A DNA stretch of 64,000 nt from Kordiimonas gwangyangensis DSM 19435 = JCM 12864. GTDB taxonomy: Bacteria > Pseudomonadota > Alphaproteobacteria > Sphingomonadales > Kordiimonadaceae. A program made the translations under genes and the position numbers. Location: assembly GCF_000375545.1 (NCBI RefSeq), contig NZ_AQXF01000002.1, forward strand, positions 491,830 to 555,829, in the 5' to 3' direction. A model generated the notes under the pieces. It searched no databases, was not told the DNA's origin, and saw only the letters and a program-made list of their open reading frames with translations. Positions 26,840 to 36,548 of this stretch are shown here, in pieces (position 1 is the first letter of the stretch; each line of letters starts with the position of its first letter).

Positions 26840-27976
26840 TTACCACGCAGCCTCATAGATGGCGCGGGCGTCATCAAGCGTCACCTCGCGTGGATTGTTC
26901 ACGAGCAAGCGCGTCTGCAGCATGGCATCCTGTGCCAGCATCGGCAGGTCGTTGTGGCTGATGCCCACATCACGCAGGCGGCGTTGCACCTTGGTCTCGT
27001 CGGCGATACGGTCCATCCAAGCAATAAAATCCCCCGCACTGTTCCCCTGCCCCGCAAGTACCGCCAGCTCGGCATACAGATGCCCCGCCGCTTCCTCGTT
27101 AAAGCGCAGCACATGCGGCAGCACGAGTGAGTTTGATAACCCGTGCGGGATATGGAAATGACCACCAAGCGGATATGCCAGCGCGTGTACGGCAGCAACG
27201 GGGGCATTTGCAAAGGCTTGGCCCGCCAGCATGGCGCCAATCAGCATGGCGCGGCGGGCATCAAGGTTGCCGCCGTCATTGCAGGCGGTGACAATATTGT
27301 TCCCCAGCATCAGGAGTGCTTGCCGCGCGAGCCCGTCCGAAATCGGGTTCTTCTTGAGCCTGGAGGTATAGGCCTCAATCGCATGCACCATGGCGTCAAT
27401 GCCGGTCGCCGCCGTAATATGGGCCGGCAGGCCGGTGGTCAGTGTGGCATCGAGAATAGCGAGATCCGCCAGCATGGTGGCGTCCACCACGCCCATCTTT
27501 GTAGTCTCGCCCGTGGTGACGATGGAGATAGGAGTGACTTCCGAGCCCGTGCCCGCCGTTGTCGGCACCTGCACAAGCGGCAAACGCCCTCCCTTGATCT
27601 GGTCTATGCCGTAAATCTCTGAAAGCTGTTGTTCGCCGCTTGCGAGCACGGCGATCAGCTTCGCCACATCCATCGAACTGCCGCCACCAAAACCGACAAT
27701 GACATCAGCCCTGTGCGCCTTTGCAGCTTCAACCGCTTTCAAAACGACAGCCTCGGAAGGGTCGGCCTCAACGCCGTCAAAATGCGCATGGTCAAGTTCG
27801 GCTTCATCAAGCGACGCTTGCACCTTGGCAAGCATGCCCAGTTTCACGAGTCCCATGTCGGTGACAATGAAAGGCCGCTCCGCACCAAAGCGCGCGCGCA
27901 AAACAGAACCAAGCTGGTTTGCCGCCCCGTCCTCAACCAGAACCGAAGCGACACTGTTGAAATTGAAAGCAATCAT
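26840..27976 (-). CDS. iron-containing alcohol dehydrogenase
   Basis: Group III alcohol dehydrogenase of 378 residues oxidising primary alcohols with NAD. It has VGFGGGSSMDVAKLIAVL, PTTAGTGSEVTPISIV, and all four metal ligands: Asp and His in TGIDAMVHAIEAY, and two His in HALAYPLGGHFHIPHG. AGGGTG precedes the start. It sits 25 bp after the aldehyde dehydrogenase gene, giving an alcohol-to-acid pair at the head of the operon. Confidence 0.92.
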   Translation of the reverse strand: MIAFNFNSVASVLVEDGAANQLGSVLRARFGAERPFIVTDMGLVKLGMLAKVQASLDEAELDHAHFDGVEADPSEAVVLKAVEAAKAHRADVIVGFGGGSSMDVAKLIAVLASGEQQLSEIYGIDQIKGGRLPLVQVPTTAGTGSEVTPISIVTTGETTKMGVVDATMLADLAILDATLTTGLPAHITAATGIDAMVHAIEAYTSRLKKNPISDGLARQALLMLGNNIVTACNDGGNLDARRAMLIGAMLAGQAFANAPVAAVHALAYPLGGHFHIPHGLSNSLVLPHVLRFNEEAAGHLYAELAVLAGQGNSAGDFIAWMDRIADETKVQRRLRDVGISHNDLPMLAQDAMLQTRLLVNNPREVTLDDARAIYEAAW

Positions 27977-28001
27977 CTGGCACCCTGTCTGCCAGCCACG
28001 A

Positions 28002-29450
28002 TTACTTTAGCTGGCGTTCAACATTTTTCCGGAGTTTATCAGTATAGGGCGGCACGATGCCGAGAACAGCCCCGATCGATAATTTTGGGTGCCGGAGCAC
28101 CGGTTTCATATGACTGAATTCCTGAAAGCCGTCATAACCGTGATAGCGCCCCATACCGGAATTGCCGATGCCGCCAAACGGCAGGTTCTCGTGCGCACCA
28201 TGCCACAGCACGTCGTTCACGGTCACGCCGCCAGAAGTCGTATGGGTCAAAACCTTCTCCTCCTCGGCCTTATCCTTGCCGAAGTAGTAGAGCGCAAGCG
28301 GCCGATCCCGGTCATTCACATAGGAAATCACCTCATCGGTGCTCTCATATGTCCGCACCGGCAGGATAGGGCCGAAAATCTCTTCCTGCATCACCTTCAT
28401 GTCGTCGGTCGGGTCAAGAATCAGCGCGGATGGCAGCTTGTTACTTTGGTTCTGGCCGGCAAAATCCTCGTTCCCCGGGTTGATGATGCGCACATCAGCA
28501 CCTTTGGCCTTCGCGTCCTCGATATAACCCTCAAGCCGTTCTCGGTGCCGGGCGCTGATGATGGAGGTATACTGGTCGTTCGACAGCATAGTTGGATACA
28601 TGCTGGTGACCTTCCTGGTATAGCGCTCGACAAAGTCGTCGCGGCGGCTACTGTCGATATTCAGATAATCAGGCGCGAGGCAAATTTGTCCTGAATTCAT
28701 ATGTTTGAAGGTTGCCACTCGTTCGACCACAGCATCTAGGTCCGCGCTTTTGCCCACAATCACCGGGCTTTTGCCTCCCAGTTCAAGCGTGACTGGCGTC
28801 AGATGTTCGCTCGCGGCACGCATGATCAGCTTGCCGACCATCGGCGCGCCGGTGAACATCAAGTGGTCCCAGGGTTGGCTCGAGAAGGCTTGGCTCGTTT
28901 CCACCGCACCATTCACTACAGCAACTTCATCCTGCGAGAAATGTTTGGCAAAAACTTCCTTGAGGAAGGCCGATGTGCGCGGTGTGTGTTCGCTTGGCTT
29001 GATGGTCACACGGTTGCCCGCTGCCAACATTTGTGCGAGCGGCACAAAAACCATCGTCAGGGGGAAGTTCCACGGCGTGATCAGACCGATTACCCCTTTC
29101 GGCTGCGGGACGACCTGCGCCTTAACGCCAAGAAGACCGAGCGGAAACTGGACCGAGCGCTTGGACGGCTTCATCCATTTCTCAACATGCTTGATTGCAT
29201 CCTTGAGGGCGCCGGCAGACGCCACGACGTCAGCAAAAAGCGTGGTTTCCGCCGACCGGTTGCCGAAATCCTCGGAAATCAGCCGGATATAATCATCCTT
29301 GTAATCCATCAGACATGTGAGCGCGCGCTTCAAGCGGTCTTTTCGCACCGCGGCAGTCACTTCGCCCTCAGCCAGATAGCTGGCGCGCTGTGCCTTCAGA
29401 ATTGCTGCAATTTCCGCTTCCGGCGTTTCGACCCTTACCGTGCCGTCCAT
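28002..29450 (-). CDS. NAD-dependent aldehyde dehydrogenase (coniferyl aldehyde dehydrogenase type)
   Basis: About 482 residues. Catalytic Glu in TLELGGKSPVIVG and catalytic Cys in MNSGQICLAPDYL, with PWNFPLTMVFVPLAQMLAAGN for cofactor binding. The lack of an N-terminal extension, the QICLAPDY signature and the hydrophobic C-terminus (GAVLGIVPPYTDKL) match the CalB and fatty-aldehyde class 3 branch, so medium or long aliphatic or aromatic aldehydes are likely. ATG at 29450 is preceded by GGGGAG at good spacing; the GTG two codons earlier is too close. First gene of the six-gene operon. Confidence 0.92.
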   Translation of the reverse strand: MDGTVRVETPEAEIAAILKAQRASYLAEGEVTAAVRKDRLKRALTCLMDYKDDYIRLISEDFGNRSAETTLFADVVASAGALKDAIKHVEKWMKPSKRSVQFPLGLLGVKAQVVPQPKGVIGLITPWNFPLTMVFVPLAQMLAAGNRVTIKPSEHTPRTSAFLKEVFAKHFSQDEVAVVNGAVETSQAFSSQPWDHLMFTGAPMVGKLIMRAASEHLTPVTLELGGKSPVIVGKSADLDAVVERVATFKHMNSGQICLAPDYLNIDSSRRDDFVERYTRKVTSMYPTMLSNDQYTSIISARHRERLEGYIEDAKAKGADVRIINPGNEDFAGQNQSNKLPSALILDPTDDMKVMQEEIFGPILPVRTYESTDEVISYVNDRDRPLALYYFGKDKAEEEKVLTHTTSGGVTVNDVLWHGAHENLPFGGIGNSGMGRYHGYDGFQEFSHMKPVLRHPKLSIGAVLGIVPPYTDKLRKNVERQLK

Positions 29451-29505
29451 GGTCACTCCCCTTTCGACGATGGAACATCAAGCCGCAAGAGTAGTACCTA
29501 TTTTC

Positions 29506-29521
29506 TGGACTTCAAAGTCCA
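29506..29521. promoter_or_regulatory. inverted-repeat operator candidate upstream of aldehyde dehydrogenase operon
   Basis: TGGACTT-N2-AAGTCCA is perfectly symmetric and flanked by T-run and A-run. It lies 55 bp upstream of the first gene of the alcohol/aldehyde operon, within normal operator range for a TetR- or GntR-type repressor. No T-tract follows it on either strand, which argues against a terminator. Confidence 0.4.
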
Positions 29522-29563
29522 AAATCGGTGACATCATCAAAAAGTGAATACTATTCGCATTTA

Positions 29564-31708
29564 TCAAGCTGATTTTAACAGTCGCATGGACGGCGCAGCC
29601 GTGGTCGAGACACCCTCTTCTTTGGTGTCCCTGATTTCCGCGAGGAAACGCTCCACTTCGCGCTTGAGGCTGTCTGCTTCATCCATCAGGTGACTTGCCT
29701 GATGCTGAAGCTCTGTCGTCATAGCCTCTGTCTCCGTCGCAGCTTGCCCCACAATCGTAACGCTATCGCGCACAAGTGACGTGCCCGCCGAGACATGTTG
29801 TACATTCTTGGCAATTTCCTCGGTCGCAGCGGCCTGCTGCTCGACGGCGGCAACAACAGATTGGCTCACTTCACTCATCTCACGGATGATATCTCCAATG
29901 CGTTCAATCGCACCGCCAGCATCGCCTGATACCCGCTGAATTTCGGACACATAGGATGCGATCTCCTCGGTGGCACGACCAGACTGCGCCGCGAGGCTTT
30001 TCACCTCTTGTGCCACCACGGCGAACCCACGCCCTGCATCGCCCGCGCGCGCGGCTTCAATGGTTGCGTTAAGCGCAAGCAGGTTGGTTTGCTCAGCAAT
30101 ATCGCGGATCATCTTGACAACAACGCCAATCTGATCTGCGGCAGTTGCAAGACCTGCCACGGTTTCCGTGGTACGCGTCGCCTCAGTCACCGCACTTTGC
30201 GCGACTTCCGCACTGTGGCCAAGCTCACTGCGTACAGAACGGAAGGAGACTGACAATTCTTCCGTCGCACCAGCAACCGCATGCACGTTACCGGACGCCT
30301 CGGACGTAGCATTATGGGTATTGCTGACCTGATGATTGGTTTGCCGAGCGTTTTCCACGAGGGAGGCAGAGGCATCGGCCATCTGCTTGGACGCCCTATT
30401 GACTGCTTCAACAACACCCATCACGCGACGCTCAAACGCGTCAGCCATTTGCAGGCGTTGCTGAAGACGCGCGGTACGCCGCTCTTCCCTCGCCTGCTCC
30501 TCTTCCGCTTTACGCCGCTGCAATACATTCGCCTGCTCACGCTCATGCTGGCGCTGAGCCTCAGCAGCTGCAGCTTCGCTCACACGCTTTTCTTCAGCCA
30601 TGCGCTCAAGCTCAAATGCCTTGTCCTTAAACACGGTCGCGGCCTCTGCCATACGGCCGAGTTCATCGCTACGGTCAGTGTGCGGAATACTCACGGCCTT
30701 GTCACCGTGCGCGAGACGCGTCACTGCATCGGTAATCCGCGCCAGCGGGCTAGCGACCGAGCGACCAATGTACCACGCCAGCATAGCGGCAATCAGCGCT
30801 CCGATGGCGAGACCGATAAGACTTTGGCGGGTCGAGGCGTCGACTGCACGCATCATGTTATTGAGCGCCAAAGTCTGCGCTGCGCGCGAGCTGGACTTGA
30901 TACGCTCCGTCACCGCGGCAATCTGGCTTGCGGCGCTATCCAACTGGTCTAGCGCCGAATGTACGGCAGATGCCGTAGCCTGCTTCTGACGCAGGCTTTG
31001 GCGAATAACGTCACCATCCCGACGCACATAACGCACAACAGCTTGTTCCCGCCGCGGCACACCGCGCATAAACTGCATTGCCTGCGTTACCAGTTCGTCC
31101 AGCTGCTCAGATGCGCCAATGGCCGTATCAAAATCAGCCTGCTGACCCGATGAAACATAGGCAACGGCAGCCTGGTTGAATGTCGCGACGAGCGGAAGGA
31201 CGTGCACCGCCAACGCCTTTTCATCCGGGCCGCGCGTGTTCAGGAAGGACACTAGGTTGGTTGCGCTCTCGTCAAGTTTACCAACACCGTTGACCACCAC
31301 CTGAAGGGCATCGCCTTCATTGCCCAAACGGTTTTCCATCGCGGTAAAGACTTCATCGAATGCTGTGGCAGCCGCGTTCAGCTCTTCGACTGTTGTCTCC
31401 TCGCCATTCGAGAGCAGCAGCTTTTCGACCTGCTTGCGGCTTTGTTCTGCCCGCGCCCGCGCCTCGGTCATGGTTTCCTTATCAGTTTCAAGGCCCGAGA
31501 ATGCAAAGGAACGGAGCGACATGGTTTGTGCTGCGACGTCTGACGTATAATCATTCACGAACCGCACAATGTCAGTTTTCGCGATGATCTGATTCGAGGC
31601 ACCATCCAGCCCTCGCAACCCAAAAGCCGAAATGAGGTTTGCAGCCGCAAGGGTCAGGATGACCGCCGCAAAACCCAGAAGAATTCGAAGACGAACGGAA
31701 AAACGCAT
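29564..31708 (-). CDS. methyl-accepting chemotaxis protein
   Basis: Transmembrane chemoreceptor of about 714 residues. TM1 is at about 6-26, a mostly helical periplasmic domain follows, TM2 is near 293-313, and a HAMP segment ([17 protein letters not shown]) follows. A long coiled coil leads to the signalling hairpin with [19 protein letters not shown] and [15 protein letters not shown]. The ligand is unknown, and no che genes are in the window. I chose ATG at 31708 (GAGG upstream), six codons inside the longest frame, because [13 protein letters not shown] is the usual start. Confidence 0.93.
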   Translation of the reverse strand: MRFSVRLRILLGFAAVILTLAAANLISAFGLRGLDGASNQIIAKTDIVRFVNDYTSDVAAQTMSLRSFAFSGLETDKETMTEARARAEQSRKQVEKLLLSNGEETTVEELNAAATAFDEVFTAMENRLGNEGDALQVVVNGVGKLDESATNLVSFLNTRGPDEKALAVHVLPLVATFNQAAVAYVSSGQQADFDTAIGASEQLDELVTQAMQFMRGVPRREQAVVRYVRRDGDVIRQSLRQKQATASAVHSALDQLDSAASQIAAVTERIKSSSRAAQTLALNNMMRAVDASTRQSLIGLAIGALIAAMLAWYIGRSVASPLARITDAVTRLAHGDKAVSIPHTDRSDELGRMAEAATVFKDKAFELERMAEEKRVSEAAAAEAQRQHEREQANVLQRRKAEEEQAREERRTARLQQRLQMADAFERRVMGVVEAVNRASKQMADASASLVENARQTNHQVSNTHNATSEASGNVHAVAGATEELSVSFRSVRSELGHSAEVAQSAVTEATRTTETVAGLATAADQIGVVVKMIRDIAEQTNLLALNATIEAARAGDAGRGFAVVAQEVKSLAAQSGRATEEIASYVSEIQRVSGDAGGAIERIGDIIREMSEVSQSVVAAVEQQAAATEEIAKNVQHVSAGTSLVRDSVTIVGQAATETEAMTTELQHQASHLMDEADSLKREVERFLAEIRDTKEEGVSTTAAPSMRLLKSA

Positions 31709-31779
31709 TACCAGAGCCTCGCACATAGCTGCGCTGCCTGCCTGAGTGCAGCGGGGAATCAGCCTGATTATTTGTGCGA

Positions 31780-31791
31780 GAGCCTAGGCTC
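31780..31791. repeat. 12-bp perfect palindrome upstream of chemoreceptor gene
   Basis: GAGCCTAGGCTC lies 71 bp before the chemoreceptor start. Possible operator; it is adjacent to a second inverted repeat. Confidence 0.3.
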
Positions 31792-31795
31792 AGCC

Positions 31796-31824
31796 TGTGA
31801 CAGTTTTGTTTCCAATCTGTCACA
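31796..31824. repeat. 8-bp inverted repeat with 13-bp spacer
   Basis: TGTGACAG-N13-CTGTCACA, perfect arms, lies between the 3' end of pdxH and the chemoreceptor start, both on the minus strand. It may be a pdxH terminator stem or a regulator site; neither strand has a clear T-tract directly after it. Confidence 0.35.
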
Positions 31825-31858
31825 ATTTTGAGAGACAAAGCGCAGGAAACTGCGGAAA

Positions 31859-32461
31859 TCAGGGATAAAGCTCAGCTAAACCCCAGATGGAACCGGTTTC
31901 ATTCAACGTATATGTAATGCGTTCATGAAGGCGGAATTTACGGTCACGCCAGAACTCGAAATACTTTGGTTTAAGGCGAAAGCCAGACCAGTTTTCCGGC
32001 CGCGGCACCTCACCCACCCCGAACTTGGCGGTATATTGTGCAATGGCCGCTTCAAATTCGAACCGCCCTGCCATTTCGCGCGACTGCTTTGAGGCCCATG
32101 CCCCGATCCTGCTGGCGCGCGGACGCGACGCAAAATAGGCATCTGCCTCTTCTGTCGTCACTGGTTCCACGGCACCTTCGATGCGAATTTGCCGCCGCAG
32201 CGATTTCCAATGGAAAAGCATTGCCACATTGGGGTTTTCAGCCAGCTCCACGCCTTTGCGGCTTTCAAGATTGGTATAAAAAACCACACCTCGTTCGTCG
32301 CAGCCCTTCATCAACACCATGCGCAGGCTTGGAAAGCCGTCTTTTGTCGCGGTTGCGAGCGCTACAGCCGTCGGATCGTTGGGTTCACTTTCCTCGGCTT
32401 CCGCCAGCCATTCCTGCAAACGACCGAAAGGTTCTTCAAATGCTGCTGTTTTTTCGCTCAT
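31859..32461 (-). CDS. pdxH: pyridoxamine 5'-phosphate oxidase
   Basis: FMN-dependent oxidase that makes pyridoxal 5'-phosphate from pyridoxine or pyridoxamine 5'-phosphate. 200 residues, usual length. Signatures: SLRMVLMKGCDERGVVFYTN, FHWKSLRRQIRIEG, SRPRASRIGAWASKQS and the C-terminal WSGFRLKPKYFEFW with the substrate-binding FRLHERI. GAGG precedes the ATG. Divergent from the DnaJ-type gene across 149 bp. Confidence 0.97.
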   Translation of the reverse strand: MSEKTAAFEEPFGRLQEWLAEAEESEPNDPTAVALATATKDGFPSLRMVLMKGCDERGVVFYTNLESRKGVELAENPNVAMLFHWKSLRRQIRIEGAVEPVTTEEADAYFASRPRASRIGAWASKQSREMAGRFEFEAAIAQYTAKFGVGEVPRPENWSGFRLKPKYFEFWRDRKFRLHERITYTLNETGSIWGLAELYP

Positions 32462-32610
32462 GATACCAACCTCGCGCGTGCAAAATGATGACCTATGCCT
32501 ATCAATCGGATACTTCTAATTGCACTGTTATATTGCGTGCCAATCCGTATCCCTTATATGATAGCCAAGCAGTTGTTTTAGTATATGGTTTTACTTCTCG
32601 ATACAATCTT

Positions 32611-33576
32611 ATGAGCGATCTTTACAACATATTGGGCGTCTCTCGCGGTGCCAGCCAGGACGAGGTCAAAAAAGCTTATCGCGAGCTTGCGAAAAAGCTG
32701 CACCCTGACCGCAACAAGGACAATAAGACCGTCGCTGACGAGTTCAAGCGCGTATCGGCCGCTTATGCTGTGCTTGGCGACAAGGAACAACGCGCCAAAT
32801 ATGACCGCGGCCTGATCGATGACAACGGCAATGAACGCCCTGCAGGCTTTGGTGGCTTTGGTGGGCGACAGTCCGGCGCACGCCGCTATAGCTCTGACGA
32901 CCGCTACGATGCTTTTGATTTTGAAGAAGCCAGTGACGTCTTCTCCAGCTTCTTCCGCTCCGCCGCCGGGCGCGCAAGCAAGCGAGGCTCTTCAACCTCA
33001 GGCGGCGCAAAGCAGAACCCCTATGAAGCGGCGGCGCGCCGGCGTGGGCTCGACATCAACTATAAAATCACGGTCGGCTTTGAAGAGTCGATCACCGGCG
33101 GCACGCGCCGTATTTCGCTTAACGACGGTCGTTCGCTTGACATCAAAATCCCGTCCGGCATCAAGGACGGCCAGGTAATTCGATTGTCTGGGCAAGGTGG
33201 CCCGGGCGTTGGCGGTGCACCGAAAGGCGACGCGCTTGTTGAAGTGAATGTTGCACCCCACCCCTACTACAAACGCGATGGGCTCGACATCCTGCTGGAC
33301 CTGCCGATCGCGCTTGATGAGGCGGTTCTTGGCGGCGATATAACAGTACCCACGCCCAAGGGTAAACTGACCATTCGCATCCCGAAGAACAGTTCCACCG
33401 GCAAACGCCTCCGTCTTAAAGGAAAAGGTGTGCAGCGCGGTGACGAGACCGGCAATATGTATGTCACCCTCAAGATCATGTTGCCTGGCGACCGTGACCT
33501 CAACCTTGAAAAACTGGTGAAAGAATGGGGCGCAGGCGACGGTGACGCCCTCAGGCGGAAAGCAGGGCTCAATTGA
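32611..33576 (+). CDS. DnaJ C-terminal-domain (CbpA-like) co-chaperone
   Basis: 322 residues. N-terminal J domain with HPD at 31-33, a Gly/Phe and Ser-rich linker with RPAGFGGFGG, then two C-terminal substrate-binding beta-domains (GFEESITGGTRRISL, GGDITVPTPKGKLTIRIP). The Cys-rich zinc finger of DnaJ is absent, so this is the CbpA-type J protein that stimulates DnaK. The start at 32611 has no clear ribosome site, but the conserved MSDLYNILGV fixes it. Its stop overlaps the start of the next gene. Confidence 0.93.
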   Translation: MSDLYNILGVSRGASQDEVKKAYRELAKKLHPDRNKDNKTVADEFKRVSAAYAVLGDKEQRAKYDRGLIDDNGNERPAGFGGFGGRQSGARRYSSDDRYDAFDFEEASDVFSSFFRSAAGRASKRGSSTSGGAKQNPYEAAARRRGLDINYKITVGFEESITGGTRRISLNDGRSLDIKIPSGIKDGQVIRLSGQGGPGVGGAPKGDALVEVNVAPHPYYKRDGLDILLDLPIALDEAVLGGDITVPTPKGKLTIRIPKNSSTGKRLRLKGKGVQRGDETGNMYVTLKIMLPGDRDLNLEKLVKEWGAGDGDALRRKAGLN

Positions 33577-34571
33577 CCGAAGAGAGAAAGAGCATCTTGC
33601 CGCCCGCCATTGACCGGCACCGCAAGGTCTGGCTTCGCGCGTTTGCCCAGTTTTTTGGTAACAACGGGCTTGATGCTGCGGGCAACATGGCTTTCCTCAC
33701 CATGTTATCCCTTTTCCCTGCCATTATTTTCCTTGTCGCGATCTCGGGCTTTATGGGCCAGACAGAGCGCGGGCTTGAAGCCATCCAGTTCATGCTTTCA
33801 GTGCTGCCGCCTGAAGTGGCCTCAGTCCTGGACGGGCCGATCCGCGGAATCATTGAATCAACTGGCGCTGAGATCCTGACCGGCTCCATCCTCTTCACCA
33901 TATGGACTGCGGCCAACGGTATTGAGGCCGGACGCGGCGCGCTCATCAAGGCATTTGGGCGCGAACATGCCAGGGCGTTATGGATCAGACGGCTCGAAAG
34001 CCTCGCAATTGTCGTCTTTGGTGCTGTGACCATCACCATCGGCATGTCAGTGCAGGTCCTTGGCCCGCCCATGATTGCTGGCTTCATCAGCCTGTTTCCT
34101 TCCACAATCTCAGAAACATTGCTGCTCGTATGGAAATATATGAGCCTGCTTGTGAGCCCCGCTGTACTGATGCTGGGCCTATACACCATGTTCGTGGCGC
34201 TGACACCGCGGCGGGTCAATAAACCGGTACGTCTGCCTGGCACCATTTTGAGCCTCCTTGTTCTGCTGGCTACGGCACGTGGGCTGAGTATTTACCTGAA
34301 ATACGCCGGGAACTATGATGTAACCTACGGCTCGCTCGCTGGCGTTGTTGTTATGCAGCTGTTCTGCTTTTTTGTCAGCGTAGGCTTCGTTCTGGGCGCG
34401 GAGTTGAACGCGGCTTACACCTTTGAGGGGCGCGACAACAAGGAACCGGACAGCCTTGACCTGCCACCTGACGCTGAAGCACCCGAGGATTTTGTCGAAG
34501 CTCAAGTAAAGACGGACAGTGCAACTACCGCGGCGCAGACACCGGACGAGAACAAGAACAGCGGTAGTTAA
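33573..34571 (+). CDS. YihY/BrkB family inner-membrane protein
   Basis: 332 residues with six hydrophobic segments and the family motifs NNGLDAAGNMAFLTMLSLFP, LTGSILFTIWTAANGI and YKYLS-like central region, ending in VGFVLGAELNAAY. An acidic, charged tail follows. Function of the family is unclear despite the old RNase BN name. It starts with TTG inside the stop of the upstream DnaJ-type gene (TTGA overlap, CAGGG upstream), so translation is coupled. Confidence 0.9.
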   Translation: MTEERKSILPPAIDRHRKVWLRAFAQFFGNNGLDAAGNMAFLTMLSLFPAIIFLVAISGFMGQTERGLEAIQFMLSVLPPEVASVLDGPIRGIIESTGAEILTGSILFTIWTAANGIEAGRGALIKAFGREHARALWIRRLESLAIVVFGAVTITIGMSVQVLGPPMIAGFISLFPSTISETLLLVWKYMSLLVSPAVLMLGLYTMFVALTPRRVNKPVRLPGTILSLLVLLATARGLSIYLKYAGNYDVTYGSLAGVVVMQLFCFFVSVGFVLGAELNAAYTFEGRDNKEPDSLDLPPDAEAPEDFVEAQVKTDSATTAAQTPDENKNSGS

Positions 34572-34575
34572 GCGA

Positions 34576-34603
34576 TTGACGGCGAAGGTTTCTGGTGTAG
34601 GAT
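34576..34603 (+). promoter_or_regulatory. sigma-70-like promoter of fabI
   Basis: TTGACG (34576-34581), 16-bp spacer, TAGGAT (34598-34603). It lies 41 bp upstream of the fabI start, so transcription would begin inside the palindrome at 34606-34619. Confidence 0.5.
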
Positions 34604-34605
34604 GC

Positions 34606-34619
34606 GCCGAAATTTCGGC
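34606..34619. promoter_or_regulatory. 14-bp perfect palindrome at predicted fabI transcription start
   Basis: GCCGAAATTTCGGC is symmetric across all 14 bases and directly follows the predicted -10 box. The position fits a repressor operator or a 5'-end mRNA hairpin for fatty-acid-synthesis control. Confidence 0.4.
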
Positions 34620-34644
34620 CTAACAGAAGAAAAGAGGGGCGATA

Positions 34645-35466
34645 ATGACGAAATTGATGGAAGGAAAACGCGGTCTGATCATGGGCGTAGCCAATGACCG
34701 CTCAATGGCATGGGGCATTGCCAAAGCCTGTGCCGAACATGGTGCTGAAGTTGCCTTCTCCTACCAGGGTGAAGCGCTTGAGAAGCGCGTAAAGCCGCTC
34801 GCGGCATCCATCGGCTCTGATTTCCTCGTGCAGTGCGACGTGTCAGACGCTGCCTCAATCGACGCCATGGCCGATAAGCTCGCCCAGAAGTGGGACAGCA
34901 TCGACTTCTTCGTGCACGCCATCGGTTATTCGGACAAGAACGAGCTGCGCGGCCGCTATATCGACACCAGCCTCGACAACTTCCTGATGACCATGAACAT
35001 CTCCGCCTACAGCTTCGTCGCTGTGGCTCAGCGCCTTGAGAAGATGATGACGAATGGCGGCAGCATGGTCACCCTATCCTACTATGGTTCGGAAAAGGTT
35101 GTACCGCATTATAACGTGATGGGCGTTGCCAAAGCGGCGCTTGAGTGCAGCACACGTTATATGGCTCGCGATCTTGGCGAAAAAGGCATCCGTGTGAACA
35201 CCATCAGCGCAGGCCCGATGAAGACGCTCGCCGCGTCCGGCGTCGGCGATTTTCGCATGCTTCTGAAATACAACGAGAAAAACGCACCACTCCGCCGCAA
35301 CATCACCCTTGATGACGTGGCCGGTGCCGGTCTCTACCTGCTGTCCGACCTCTCGTCGGGTGTAACGGGCGAGACCCACCATGTGGACAGCGGTTTCTCC
35401 ACCACCTGCATGCCCACCGACGATGAAGCGATGAAAAAGCTTATCGAGATCATGGACAAGGAATAA
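34645..35466 (+). CDS. fabI: enoyl-[acyl-carrier-protein] reductase (NADH), FabI type
   Basis: Last reduction in each fatty-acid elongation round, using NADH; target of triclosan-like inhibitors. 273 residues. [15 protein letters not shown] binds the cofactor, and catalytic Tyr146, Tyr156 and Lys163 fall at exactly the E. coli FabI positions (YxxxxxxK spacing). GAGGGGC precedes the ATG. Followed after 7 bp by aroC; the pairing fabI-aroC is common in alphaproteobacteria. Confidence 0.97.
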   Translation: MTKLMEGKRGLIMGVANDRSMAWGIAKACAEHGAEVAFSYQGEALEKRVKPLAASIGSDFLVQCDVSDAASIDAMADKLAQKWDSIDFFVHAIGYSDKNELRGRYIDTSLDNFLMTMNISAYSFVAVAQRLEKMMTNGGSMVTLSYYGSEKVVPHYNVMGVAKAALECSTRYMARDLGEKGIRVNTISAGPMKTLAASGVGDFRMLLKYNEKNAPLRRNITLDDVAGAGLYLLSDLSSGVTGETHHVDSGFSTTCMPTDDEAMKKLIEIMDKE

Positions 35467-35473
35467 GGCGCAT

Positions 35474-36547
35474 ATGTCCTATAATACCTTCGGCAGACTG
35501 TTCCGTTTCACCACCTGGGGCGAAAGCCATGGCCCGGCGCTTGGCGCCACGGTCGATGGTGTGCCCCCGATGCTGGACCTGACGGAAGCCGACATTCAGG
35601 TATTTCTGGACAAACGCAAGCCTGGCCAAAATAAATACACCACACAGCGCCGGGAACCCGACGCTGTGAAAATCCTCTCAGGTGTTTTTGAAGGTAAAAC
35701 GACGGGCACCCCCGTCCAACTGATGATCGAGAATACCGACCAGCGCTCGAAGGACTATGGCGACATTGCCAAGACTTTCCGTCCCGGCCACGCCGACTAT
35801 ACCTATATGGCGAAATACGGCATCCGCGACTATCGCGGCGGCGGGCGCTCCAGCGCGCGCGAAACCGCGGCGCGTGTCGCAGCGGGGGCCGTAGCCCGCA
35901 AGGTGCTCGGTGACGGTGTCACCATTCGCGCCGCCATGGTGCAAATGGGCCGTTCAAAAATCGACTATGACCGCTTCGACTGGGATGAAGTCAACAACAA
36001 CCCCTTCTTCTGTCCTGATGCAGAGATGGCTGCACAGTGGGCGAATGAGCTTGAAGCCATCCGCAAGGCTGGTAGCTCCATCGGTGCCGTGATCGAGGTA
36101 GTGGCAGAGGGTGTACCAGCGGGCTGGGGCGCACCCATATACAGCAAGCTCGATGCCGACCTCGCAACCGCGCTCATGAGTATCAACGCTGCCAAGGCCG
36201 TTGAAATTGGCGCCGGTTTTGAGGCTGCGTGCCTTACGGGCGAGGAAAATGCGGACGAAATGGTGCCCGGCAAAGACGGCAAGCCTGAGTTCCTCTCGAA
36301 CAAAGCAGGCGGCATCCTCGGCGGTATTTCAACCGGACAACCGATTGTTGCCCGCTTCGCTGTTAAACCGACCAGTTCCATCCTCACACCGCGCAAAAGT
36401 GTCAATCTGGATGGTGAGGCAACGGATGTTATGACCAAAGGGCGCCACGATCCATGTGTGGGCATCCGCGCCGTACCCATCGCCGAAGCCATGATGGCCG
36501 TCGTGCTCGCCGACCACATGATGCTGCACCGCGCTCAGTGCGGCTAG
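35474..36547 (+). CDS. aroC: chorismate synthase
   Basis: Converts 5-enolpyruvylshikimate 3-phosphate to chorismate with reduced FMN, final common step of aromatic amino-acid synthesis. 357 residues, normal length. Signatures are [13 protein letters not shown] at the N-terminus, [20 protein letters not shown], and [13 protein letters not shown] with PTSSI near the C-terminus. Seven bases separate it from fabI, so the two are cotranscribed. Confidence 0.97.
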   Translation: MSYNTFGRLFRFTTWGESHGPALGATVDGVPPMLDLTEADIQVFLDKRKPGQNKYTTQRREPDAVKILSGVFEGKTTGTPVQLMIENTDQRSKDYGDIAKTFRPGHADYTYMAKYGIRDYRGGGRSSARETAARVAAGAVARKVLGDGVTIRAAMVQMGRSKIDYDRFDWDEVNNNPFFCPDAEMAAQWANELEAIRKAGSSIGAVIEVVAEGVPAGWGAPIYSKLDADLATALMSINAAKAVEIGAGFEAACLTGEENADEMVPGKDGKPEFLSNKAGGILGGISTGQPIVARFAVKPTSSILTPRKSVNLDGEATDVMTKGRHDPCVGIRAVPIAEAMMAVVLADHMMLHRAQCG

Positions 36548-36548
36548 C

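Noticed and set aside
9462-29456. Steroid-degradation gene cluster
   Set aside because: Heteromeric acyl-CoA dehydrogenase, ligase and MaoC genes resemble side-chain genes, but no ring-cleavage or ketosteroid dehydrogenase gene is in the window, so only a general beta-oxidation role is claimed.
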